Origin: an uncultured Eubacteriales bacterium
GTDB lineage: Bacteria > Bacillota > Clostridia > Christensenellales > CAG-138
Assembly: GCA_900546845.1 (NCBI GenBank)
Contig: UREK01000001.1
Location: 1 to 64,000 of the forward strand
Reading direction: 5' to 3'
Length of the DNA stretch: 64,000 nucleotides
The notes beneath the pieces were generated by a model. The model ran no database searches and had not been told where the DNA came from. It saw nothing but the letters and a program-made list of their open reading frames with translations. Positions 1-10,363 of the stretch are shown piece by piece. How positions within the stretch are numbered: the stretch's first letter is position 1; the number at the start of each line of letters is the position of its first letter. The position numbers and the translations under genes are program-made.

Positions 1-50
1 TTTTTGAAAGGGGGTGGCAGCGCGCAAGCGCTGACGGGGGATTGCCGTAT
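1..50. repeat. Family A repeat, right end (cut by window edge)
   Basis: This is the right end of the dispersed repeat seen elsewhere in the window: the G-rich arm GAAAGGGGGTGGCAG, a small hairpin (GCGCGCAAGCGC) and the terminal GACGGGGGATTGCCGTAT. The left part lies outside the window. Confidence 0.75.
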
Positions 51-158
51 CAAGATGCCGTTCCTTATAAACCCCATAAACCCCCGGCAAAACGGGAAAA
101 TTCCCCATGGCAATTTCTCAAAAAACTTCCTCCCGCCCTCGAAACATGGTTCCAACTA

Positions 159-167
159 TGGTATAAT
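159..167 (+). promoter_or_regulatory. Extended -10 element upstream of the oriC-like block and dnaN
   Basis: TGGTATAAT is an extended -10 match. No convincing -35 lies 17 bases upstream. It could drive dnaN with a leader of about 260 bases that crosses the DnaA-box cluster. The assignment is an inference. Confidence 0.35.
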
Positions 168-199
168 TAAGAATCAAACGTTCCTTTTGCGCGCCGCAA

Positions 200-420
200 A
201 AACCATCCACACCTGGATGTGGAATCCACAGGGAGAAAATGTGGGAAATGTTGGTGGCGGGGAGGGTGTGGAAAACCGGTTGATTTTCCCAGGGGATGTC
301 CACAGCGTTCCCAACACCCAAAACCATTTCCCTTTCTTGGAAAATTTGGGTTTTCCACAGCCCCAACACCCCCTACTACTACGGCGACGAACTATTATTA
401 TAAAACATGTACCCAAAACA
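200..420. other. Candidate replication origin (oriC) with DnaA-box cluster
   Basis: Six 9-mers match the DnaA box TTATCCACA at 7 or 8 of 9 positions: 203-211, 222-230 and 296-304 on the plus strand, 240-248 and 267-275 on the minus strand, and 351-359 on the plus strand. The best two (267-275 and 351-359) read TTTTCCACA. An AT-rich stretch (about 390-412) follows, and dnaN starts just downstream. In many Firmicutes an origin lies between dnaA and dnaN, so the position fits; dnaA itself would have to lie left of the window and is not seen. parAB and parS sites within 27 kb agree with an origin-proximal location. The origin call is an inference from box density and context. Confidence 0.6.
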
Positions 421-432
421 CGGAGGTCTACC

Positions 433-1542
433 ATGCGTATCCACATGAATACCCAGGAACTCAACGCCGGCATCTCAACCGTTATCAAGGCGCTCTCCGC
501 CCGGACGACCGTCAGCATCCTCGAAGGCATTTACCTCGAAGCCTCCAACGGCTGGCTGCTTTTGCGCTGCACGGATCTTTCCCTCCAAATCGAAACCAAC
601 GTGAGCGCGACCGTCCAGGAAGAAGGCGCGGTCGTGCTTCCCGGCAGGCTCTTTTCCGAGATGGTGCGCCGCCTGCCTGGCGAGACGACGTTCATCGATG
701 TGAAGAAGAACACGGCATCCATTGAAAGCGGCTCCTTCAAAACCACGCTCCAGGGCGAAGACGCGGAGGGCTTCCACACGATGTCCACCGTCACGCGGGA
801 GCACATCATCAAGCTCAAGTGCGACGGCTTTAAGAACATGATCCGCCAATGCATCTTCGCCGCGGCGCAGGATGATTCCAAGCCAATCCTCGCGGGCGCG
901 CTGCTTGAACAGCATGAGGGCGACCTTTCCCTCGTTGCACTCGACGGCTACCGCCTCGCGATGCGGCGGGAGCGCGTCTCGGCCGGCATGCTCGCGGACC
1001 GCAGCGCCGTCATCCCCGCGCGCTCGCTGCTGGAGATCAGCAAGATCCTGCCGGACAGCGACCAGGATTTCGACATGATCTTCTCCAAGACCCATGTGAT
1101 GATCGACCTTTCGCATACGAACATCACCGCACGGTTAATGGACGGCGAGTTCATCAAATACAAGCAGATTTTGCCGGACGGCCACAAGACCCGCGTGCGC
1201 GTGAACCGGCAGGAACTGATGAGCGGCATTGACCGCGTCGCGCTGATGGCGCGCGAGGGCAAGAGCAACCTCATCAAATTCACCTTTGCCGGCAACAAGC
1301 TGACCATCGCCGCAAACAGCGAGCTGGGCCGCAGCCACGAGGAGATCACCGTGGATGCGATGGGCGAGGATATCGAGATCGCCTTCAACTCGAAATACTT
1401 CACGGATGTGCTGCGCGTGCTGGACGACGAGGAGATTTATCTCGACATGAACAACAACATCAGCCCCTGCGTGGTACGCCCGGTGCAGGGCAACGCGTTC
1501 TATTACCTGATCCTGCCGGTGCGCCTGTTCTCCGGCATGTAA
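433..1542 (+). CDS. dnaN: DNA polymerase III sliding clamp, beta subunit
   Basis: A 369-residue protein of the length and three-fold domain layout expected of the beta clamp, the ring that tethers the replicative polymerase to DNA. It starts MRIHMNTQELN and ends in YYLILPVRLFSGM, a typical clamp C-terminus (the usual form is a tail like LPVRL). The reading frame stays open far upstream, but the start at 433 is chosen because GGAGG (422-426) sits 6 bases before it and the upstream extension would translate the DnaA-box region. It is followed by a clear terminator and appears to be transcribed alone in this window. Its place beside the oriC-like block is the usual one. Confidence 0.97.
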   Translation: MRIHMNTQELNAGISTVIKALSARTTVSILEGIYLEASNGWLLLRCTDLSLQIETNVSATVQEEGAVVLPGRLFSEMVRRLPGETTFIDVKKNTASIESGSFKTTLQGEDAEGFHTMSTVTREHIIKLKCDGFKNMIRQCIFAAAQDDSKPILAGALLEQHEGDLSLVALDGYRLAMRRERVSAGMLADRSAVIPARSLLEISKILPDSDQDFDMIFSKTHVMIDLSHTNITARLMDGEFIKYKQILPDGHKTRVRVNRQELMSGIDRVALMAREGKSNLIKFTFAGNKLTIAANSELGRSHEEITVDAMGEDIEIAFNSKYFTDVLRVLDDEEIYLDMNNNISPCVVRPVQGNAFYYLILPVRLFSGM

Positions 1543-1583
1543 GGCGGGCGCGGATTTGCACATTGAAAGGATGGAAGAATGGG

Positions 1584-1611
1584 GCGCGCCGCGAAGGCGC
1601 GCTCTTTCTTT
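1584..1611 (+). terminator. Terminator after dnaN
   Basis: A 7-bp GCGCGCC/GGCGCGC stem with a GCGAA loop is followed by TCTTTCTTT, a rho-independent terminator about 40 bases past the dnaN stop. Confidence 0.8.
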
Positions 1612-1662
1612 GATTGAATTGACAATGGAAAATGGACAATGGACAATTTTGGAGGGCGCGGT

Positions 1663-1842
1663 GGTAAGACAATCCTCAGTCCTGGCTTGCGCCATGACAG
1701 GCCCTTTCAAAAGGAGCCTTTTGGTCTGTGCGCTCTCGTGCGTTGCCCGAATACGAAAAACGCAGGGGTAAACCACCTCCAAACGCCCCCTTTACAAAAG
1801 GGGGTGGCACGGCGCAAGCCGTGACGGGGGATTGCCTTACCA
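1663..1842. repeat. Family A repeat, full copy
   Basis: It begins GGTAAGACAATCCTCAGTC and ends GACGGGGGATTGCCTTACC, imperfect inverted ends. Inside are the two strong hairpins CCTTTCAAAAGG and CCCCCTTTACAAAAGGGGG. The right flank (about 1843-1880, with a CATGC motif) is the reverse complement of the flank before the copies at 7725 and 8096, so the element may extend some 40 bases further. The rest of the 540-base gap between dnaN and the next gene holds no gene. Confidence 0.8.
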
Positions 1843-2000
1843 AGGCACCGATCCGTAAAGCATGTCGGGAGTTGCTGTATTCCAGCGCGCTACGTGCATG
1901 CCGGACAATTGCCGAATATCAGCAGCATTTCAATTATAAAACATCTATAAAACATCCATCGTTACTCTGTAAAACCTGGGTTATATATAAAAACCCGTAA

Positions 2001-2035
2001 AAAGCAAAAGCCGGACTGCGAAAACGCGCCCGGCT
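2001..2035 (-). terminator. Terminator for the rpiR-PHP operon
   Basis: On the minus strand an AGCCGG...CCGGCT hairpin is followed by TTTGCTTTTT, about 50 bases past the stop of the PHP gene. Confidence 0.6.
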
Positions 2036-2086
2036 AGATACATGAGAAATTCTGTCCTGTAATGAAAAAAGTGAATGGGGAAACCG

Positions 2087-2815
2087 TTATTCTGCGTTGA
2101 CGACCAAATTTTCCACGCCCGCTTCTTCCGCCGCCGCAATGGCGCGCGCAAAATCGCCCACGCGGGCGGGTGTGTGCGCGTCGCTTCCGATGACGAACTT
2201 CGCGCCGTAGGAAGCGGCCTCGCGGAGCTGCGAGGACGTCATGCTTACATGGCTCGCGTTGATCTCCAGCAAAATGCCAAGTTCCGCCGCACCGCGCGCC
2301 AGGGTCGGGATGTCCGCCTGGACATATTCGCACGGGTGGGAGAGCATGCCGATGCGGTAACGGTCCGCCGTTTCGAGCAGCGCCTCGGCCACTCGCACCG
2401 GGTCGGCCCTGCCAAGACCGAAGGATTCGCGGAACGCGCCGCGCGTCGCCTTGTCCTCCGGCCAAACGCCCTTGTGGTAGCCGAGCAGAAGCACATCGAA
2501 CGGGGCGAGATCCGCGCCCTCCGGAATGACTGCGCCCGGCAGCGGCGCATCGCATTTCCCGGCGGCAATGAGGTTGCACTCAAGGCCCATGAGCACCTCG
2601 ATCTCGTTGGCATAGCGCCGGGCGAGGGCGTCCACCTCCCGGCGCAGCTGGAGCAGACGCCCGCCGCGCACGCCATAAAAGAGGTGAGCCCCCGCATGCT
2701 CGCTGATTGCGATGCGGCGGAGGCCTTTCTCGACCGCGGCAAGGACGTTTTCTTCCGGCGTACCCTTGCCGTGGCTGTAATTCGTATGGGTATGGTAATC
2801 CGCAGTGACGATCAT
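2087..2815 (-). CDS. PHP-domain phosphoesterase
   Basis: A 242-residue PHP-fold metal-dependent phosphoesterase of the histidinol-phosphatase/YcdX type. Visible motifs are DYHTHTNYSHG at residues 6-16 (the HxH metal site), SEHAG near 38-42, a GLEC motif near 77-80, LSHP near 158 and a C-terminal GSDAH (near 210). These supply the usual metal ligands. The substrate cannot be read from sequence; histidinol phosphate, another phospho-monoester and a sugar phosphate are all possible. Its start codon overlaps the stop of the upstream RpiR-type regulator (ATGA, 2812-2815), so the two are co-transcribed and translationally coupled. That pairing hints at a role in sugar-phosphate metabolism, as an inference. 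A hairpin terminator follows. Confidence 0.85.
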   Translation of the reverse strand: MIVTADYHTHTNYSHGKGTPEENVLAAVEKGLRRIAISEHAGAHLFYGVRGGRLLQLRREVDALARRYANEIEVLMGLECNLIAAGKCDAPLPGAVIPEGADLAPFDVLLLGYHKGVWPEDKATRGAFRESFGLGRADPVRVAEALLETADRYRIGMLSHPCEYVQADIPTLARGAAELGILLEINASHVSMTSSQLREAASYGAKFVIGSDAHTPARVGDFARAIAAAEEAGVENLVVNAE

Positions 2816-3627
2816 TCCTCTGCGCTTTCTTTCGCTTCCTGCTTCTGCTTGATGGAACGCGCCACGAGGATGACCAGGAGGTTCATCAGGGAGATCATGG
2901 TGCTGTTGGTCTCGCGGCCCATGATGGCCTTGAAGTCATCCAGCCGGGAGGTGCAGAAGAAGTAATCCGCGATCTGCGCGGCGGGCGCGTTGATGTAATT
3001 GCAGAGGAAAGCGCACGTTGCGCCGTTGCGCTTGGCGGCTTTGAGCGCCTCGTTGAGCACCTTGTTGCGGCCGGTGCGCGAGATGCCGATGAACACGTCG
3101 CCCTTGCGGAAACGCTTCTTGTAAACATTGATGGAGAGCGGGTCCGTGATGACGAGCGCCTCAAGGCCGATCGTGTGGAACTGGTTCATCACATCCTCCG
3201 CAAGCAGCGCGGAGCTTGCGGTGCCGCAGAGGAAGATGCGCTCCGCACCCTCGACCGTGTGGGCGAGGGAGATAAGCGCCTGCTTGTCGAGCGCCTTGTA
3301 GGTGTCCTCCAGCGCGTTGACGGCGGCGCTGTACGCTTTTTCGATAACGGTCTCCTCGCTGTCCTCGGGGAGGATCGTCGTGTTCTTCTGCGGTTCCATG
3401 GTGGCAGTGCCGGAAGCGAGGGCGACGCGGAAATCCAGAAAGCCGCTGTAGCCAAGCTTGCGGGCGAGGCGCGTGACGGAGGGGACGCTCACGCCAGAAG
3501 CCTCCGCGATCTCGTTAATGACCATGCGCGTTGCGCGTTCGGAATTTTCAAGGATGAAGTCGGCAACCTTCCTCTCCGCGCTCGGGAGCGTTGCATAGGC
3601 GGAGCGGATCTTCATTTTAGCAGGCAT
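2812..3627 (-). CDS. MurR/RpiR-family transcriptional regulator
   Basis: A 271-residue regulator with an N-terminal helix-turn-helix (about residues 1-75; SAERKVADFILEN, then GVSVPSVTRLARKLGYSGF) and a C-terminal SIS sugar-phosphate-binding domain (about 115-245; FLCGTASSALLAEDV and GISRTGRNKVL). Family members sense sugar phosphates or amino-sugar phosphates and control nearby catabolic genes. The start is supported by AAGGAG 8 bases upstream. It is first in a two-gene operon with a PHP phosphoesterase. A perfect 13-bp tandem repeat about 105 bases upstream is a candidate operator. The effector is not known. Confidence 0.92.
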   Translation of the reverse strand: MPAKMKIRSAYATLPSAERKVADFILENSERATRMVINEIAEASGVSVPSVTRLARKLGYSGFLDFRVALASGTATMEPQKNTTILPEDSEETVIEKAYSAAVNALEDTYKALDKQALISLAHTVEGAERIFLCGTASSALLAEDVMNQFHTIGLEALVITDPLSINVYKKRFRKGDVFIGISRTGRNKVLNEALKAAKRNGATCAFLCNYINAPAAQIADYFFCTSRLDDFKAIMGRETNSTMISLMNLLVILVARSIKQKQEAKESAEE

Positions 3628-3732
3628 GTTCGTTTCTCCTTCGGTTGAATTTTATCTTACGCCCGCGCCGCGAGGAACCTCCGGCGATGCGAAAAGGAAA
3701 TTACATCAGGGCCAGGCAAGATAATCGTTTTA

Positions 3733-3758
3733 ATTTAAACCTAATATTTAAACCTAAT
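3733..3758. promoter_or_regulatory. 13-bp perfect tandem repeat, candidate operator
   Basis: ATTTAAACCTAAT occurs twice head to tail (3733-3745 and 3746-3758) in the AT-rich gap between the divergent rpiR operon and the PFOR gene. Two sites one helical turn or so apart are what a dimeric regulator such as RpiR could bind. No binding evidence is available. Confidence 0.5.
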
Positions 3759-3788
3759 ATACAACATCTTCACGGGAAAATGCAATAA

Positions 3789-7595
<3,807 letters not shown>

Positions 7596-7608
7596 CCCGT
7601 TTCGCAAA

Positions 7609-7635
7609 AAGGCCGCCTGCGGGCGGCCTTTTTTT
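7609..7635 (+). terminator. Terminator after PFOR gene
   Basis: GGCCGCC/GGCGGCC stem (7611-7617 with 7622-7628) followed by seven T residues, 16 bases past the stop codon. Confidence 0.92.
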
Positions 7636-7724
7636 GTTGGCGGAGAATGGAAGGGGAGGGGGTGCGTTTGCGGTGAGCTACTGAAATACGGCAATTCCCC
7701 GGCATGCTTTACGGGGCGGCGCCT

Positions 7725-8012
7725 TGGTAAGGCAATCCCCCGTCACGGCTCGCGCCGTGCCACCCCCTTTCAGAAAGGGGGCTTTTGGGAGTGGTGAACT
7801 CCAACGGATTTCGCACTCGGATGGCGCAGGGAAGCGCACCGACCAAAAGGCTCCTTTTGAAAGGGGCGGAGCCGAGCGCCCGCAGTGCGGGATGCAGCGA
7901 GGCGGAAGCCCAGTGAGCAAGGGAGCGCTAGGAAGCCGCTTTAGCGGCGACACAGCGCGACCATTGCGAACTGTGGAGCCTGTCATGGCGCAAGCCATGA
8001 CTGAGGATTGTT
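7725..8012. repeat. Family A repeat, long copy with internal insert
   Basis: It begins GGTAAGGCAATCCCCCGTC, carries the CACGGCTCGCGCCGTG and CCCCCTTTCAGAAAGGGGG hairpins and ends TGACTGAGGATTG. Compared with the neighbouring copy it has about 110 extra bases before the right end (about 7865-7975). Its left flank (7690-7724) is nearly the same as that of the copy at 8096, so the pair looks like a tandem duplication. Confidence 0.8.
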
Positions 8013-8095
8013 CCCGCCGCAGCGGCTAAACCGCTTGGTAAGCTTGCGCTGCTGTTATTGGCAATCTCCCGGCATGCTTTACGGGGCGGTGCCTT

Positions 8096-8268
8096 GGTAA
8101 GGCAATCCCCCGTCACGGCTCGCGCCGTGCCACCCCCTTTCAAAAAGGGGGCGTTTGGGAGTGGTGAACTCCAACGGATTTCGTATTCGGATGGCATTCG
8201 AGCGCGTACCGACCAAAAGGCTCCTTTTGAAAGGAGCTGTCCGCGGAGCGGACTGAGGATTGTCGTAT
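8096..8268. repeat. Family A repeat, full copy
   Basis: A clean copy of about 173 bases. Left end GGTAAGGCAATCCCCCGTC, right end GGACTGAGGATTGTCGTATT. From left to right it contains hairpins CACGGCTCGCGCCGTG, CCCCCTTTCAAAAAGGGGG, GGAGTGGTGAACTCC, GGCTCCTTTTGAAAGGAGC and TCCGCGGAGCGGA. With the preceding copy it fills the whole 800-base gap between the PFOR gene and the sortase gene. Confidence 0.85.
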
Positions 8269-8350
8269 TCCCGCAAGCGCTGGATATACGCCACAGGGAA
8301 AGTGTGCTTTGCGTATCGCTCTCCCGCTTTCCTGCTCCACAAAAATCCAA

Positions 8351-8379
8351 AAGAAAAGCGGCCCCGGAAGGGCCGCTTT
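8351..8379 (-). terminator. Terminator of the SH3b-sortase gene
   Basis: A 10-bp AAAGCGGCCC/GGGCCGCTTT stem with loop CGGAA. On the minus strand it is followed by TCTTTTGGATTTTT, 30 bases past the stop. Confidence 0.85.
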
Positions 8380-8412
8380 CGCGTTGCTGTTACTTCGCGT
8401 TTGCCTGGGCGT

Positions 8413-9744
8413 TTAACCGACGGCCTTAAGCACCATATACAGGCGCTGGTAGCTGTCGCCGGAGGAGTCCGCACAGGTCATGAGGAGCATGAGTTTGTCG
8501 CTGCTCGAAGCGTTTGCAACCTTCATGCCGCGGTATGCGCTCGTTGCGTACATGAACTGGCTGTCGAGCCACTGCTGCTTCAGTTCGCCGGTGACGGTAG
8601 AGTTGAAGCAGTTGAGGTACATGATCTTCTTGCGCGCAGAGGCGGAGGAGACGGTGCTCTTGTCGATCTCATAGAAGCAGACAAGCTGCCACTTGCTCGC
8701 GCCGTTGTAGTTGATGTCGAAGGTGGAAGTCTTGGAATTGGAGCAGTTCGCGCTGCAGCGCTTGGTGTAATCGCACTTGCTCTTGCCGAGCCAGGCGTTC
8801 TGCACATGATGCAGCTCGTGCAGGCCGGTCCGGCTTACGCGCATATTGTGGCCGGTGATGACGGCGATGGGGTCGTCATAATAGCTCATGGCGTAGACGT
8901 AGTTCTTCCCGCTCTTGGAGCTATACTCGTTATAGTAGAAGTTGCCCTTTTTGTCGACTGCATTGCAGTAGATGTAGGTGCTGATGTTCGTGCCCGCGAC
9001 CTGCATGGTGCCCCAACGGTCAGACGCCGTGCCGGTATACGTGGCATAGCGGTTCACCCCCACGGTTGAGGAACCGGTGGTGTTGCCGCCTACGGGGCTG
9101 AGCGAGCTGCTGCCGTTGCTGTTGGTATTGCTGCCGGAATTCACGCGGACATATTCGCTGGAAAGATAGCCGGTGTAGCCCTTGTAGCGCACCTGATACC
9201 AGCTGCCGGAGGTAGCGAGGATCTCCACAGCCGCGCCCTTGGGCACCTTGTTGCAGCCGGATACCTTGGAATAGGAGGTGGAGGGGCCGGTGCGGAAATT
9301 GATGTTGCCGGTGGTGACGCCGGTGCCGATGGCCGCGGTGTTGGTGTTCGTGTTGGTATTGGTGCTGCTACCCGTGGAGGAAAGCTGCACATACTGCGCG
9401 GAAACATAGCCTTCTTGGTTGTTGTAGGAAACCTTGTAGTACGTTCCGCTTGTGCCCAGCACGGTGACGGCCACGCCCTTGTTCAGTTTTGCGACACGCG
9501 GAGAGCTGGAGGACGCAGTCTTGCGCATGCTCACCCAGGAGTTGCAGTTGACGATCGTACCCGTCTGAGTAGCCGTCTGCGTTTGGGTGCCCTGCGAAGA
9601 GGTGCTGCCGCCGGTAACCGTTACGCCGCCGACGCTGATGCCGGAGCCGAGCGCGACGGCCTTCGGCGCAGCCAGCGCGGTGCCTGCCACGCCAAGCAGC
9701 GTAAGCGCTGCGAGGACGATTGCAAGGGCTTTCTTTGTTCTCAT
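8413..9744 (-). CDS. Secreted SH3b-repeat protein with class B sortase-like catalytic domain
   Basis: A 443-residue exported protein. Residues 1-26 form a signal peptide (MRTKK, hydrophobic core, cleavage near ALAAP). Two bacterial SH3b domains follow (about 62-121 and 143-201), joined by Thr/Asn/Ser-rich linkers; such domains bind cell-wall peptides. Residues 231-443 resemble a class B sortase: ITGHNM with His299, MTCAD with Cys424 and YQRLYM with Arg434 match the His-Cys-Arg triad in the correct order and spacing. Sortase B enzymes are usually short membrane-anchored proteins without SH3b repeats, so this would be a wall-bound, not membrane-bound, transpeptidase; that is an inference. A start 15 codons upstream is possible, but GGAAGG lies close before the chosen ATG and the signal peptide begins there. 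The domain has extra cysteines near 324-334. A small membrane protein lies just upstream. Confidence 0.75.
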   Translation of the reverse strand: MRTKKALAIVLAALTLLGVAGTALAAPKAVALGSGISVGGVTVTGGSTSSQGTQTQTATQTGTIVNCNSWVSMRKTASSSSPRVAKLNKGVAVTVLGTSGTYYKVSYNNQEGYVSAQYVQLSSTGSSTNTNTNTNTAAIGTGVTTGNINFRTGPSTSYSKVSGCNKVPKGAAVEILATSGSWYQVRYKGYTGYLSSEYVRVNSGSNTNSNGSSSLSPVGGNTTGSSTVGVNRYATYTGTASDRWGTMQVAGTNISTYIYCNAVDKKGNFYYNEYSSKSGKNYVYAMSYYDDPIAVITGHNMRVSRTGLHELHHVQNAWLGKSKCDYTKRCSANCSNSKTSTFDINYNGASKWQLVCFYEIDKSTVSSASARKKIMYLNCFNSTVTGELKQQWLDSQFMYATSAYRGMKVANASSSDKLMLLMTCADSSGDSYQRLYMVLKAVG

Positions 9745-9785
9745 GTTTTTAACCTTCCTTTCTTTCCTTCCCGCCGGCAACTGCG

Positions 9786-10256
9786 TCATTCTCCGCTGCC
9801 GGTATGTTCTTTTGCTTGTGCAGGCGCTTCTTCTTCCCCGAATGAGAACGCGCTTTCCGGCATCCTGCTGCCGGCGGACCCGCCATTCGCGCTGCTGCCG
9901 CGTTTCTTCGCTTCCTCTTCTGCGGCCTTGCGCGCCGCCTCACGGTCCGTCATCACGATGCTGAACACCATGAGCCCGACGAGGGAGATGAGGCCGAGCA
10001 CCCAGAGGAACCCGCTCACGAAGGCGCCGGTTTCGATAATCCCAAAGATCTCCAGCACGCCTTTGACGATGAGGAGAACGCCGGCGACCGCGCTGAGGAC
10101 CCGCATCCAGAAGCGGTATTTTTCCGGTGAGCATTTCGGGTGCTCGTTTTGCAGCAGCTTAGCCTTGCCAAAGATGGCGACCCAGAGCAGGTAGATCCCT
10201 GCCGCAGGCATAACAAGGGAAAACAGGTCAATTTCGGGCCATTCTATTTGGGGCAT
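9786..10256 (-). CDS. Small membrane protein of unknown function
   Basis: A 156-residue protein with three likely membrane spans: about residues 11-28 (FSLVMPAAGIYLLWVAIFG), 53-72 (SAVAGVLLIVKGVLEIFG) and 80-101 (SGFLWVLGLISLVGLMVFSIV). A charged, Ala/Glu-rich cytoplasmic tail follows. No family was recognised. It is 41 bases upstream of the SH3b-sortase gene on the same strand, so the two may be co-transcribed. The ribosome site is weak. Confidence 0.65.
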   Translation of the reverse strand: MPQIEWPEIDLFSLVMPAAGIYLLWVAIFGKAKLLQNEHPKCSPEKYRFWMRVLSAVAGVLLIVKGVLEIFGIIETGAFVSGFLWVLGLISLVGLMVFSIVMTDREAARKAAEEEAKKRGSSANGGSAGSRMPESAFSFGEEEAPAQAKEHTGSGE

Positions 10257-10363
10257 TTGTTAAAGTCCCTGCCTTTCTAAAATATACCAACCTAGGTTTG
10301 ATTATACAAGCGCCGTTTGGGCTTGTTAACCCAATGTTTACAGATGTAGGGAAAGCGCACCTC

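Noticed and set aside
4..432. N-terminal extension of dnaN
   Set aside because: The frame is open, but it would translate the DnaA-box region and a repeat; beta clamps start at the ATG at 433, which has GGAGG before it.
7690..8268. CRISPR-like array in the double repeat
   Set aside because: Only two long copies with flanks and hairpins; there are no short regular repeats with unique spacers and no cas genes.
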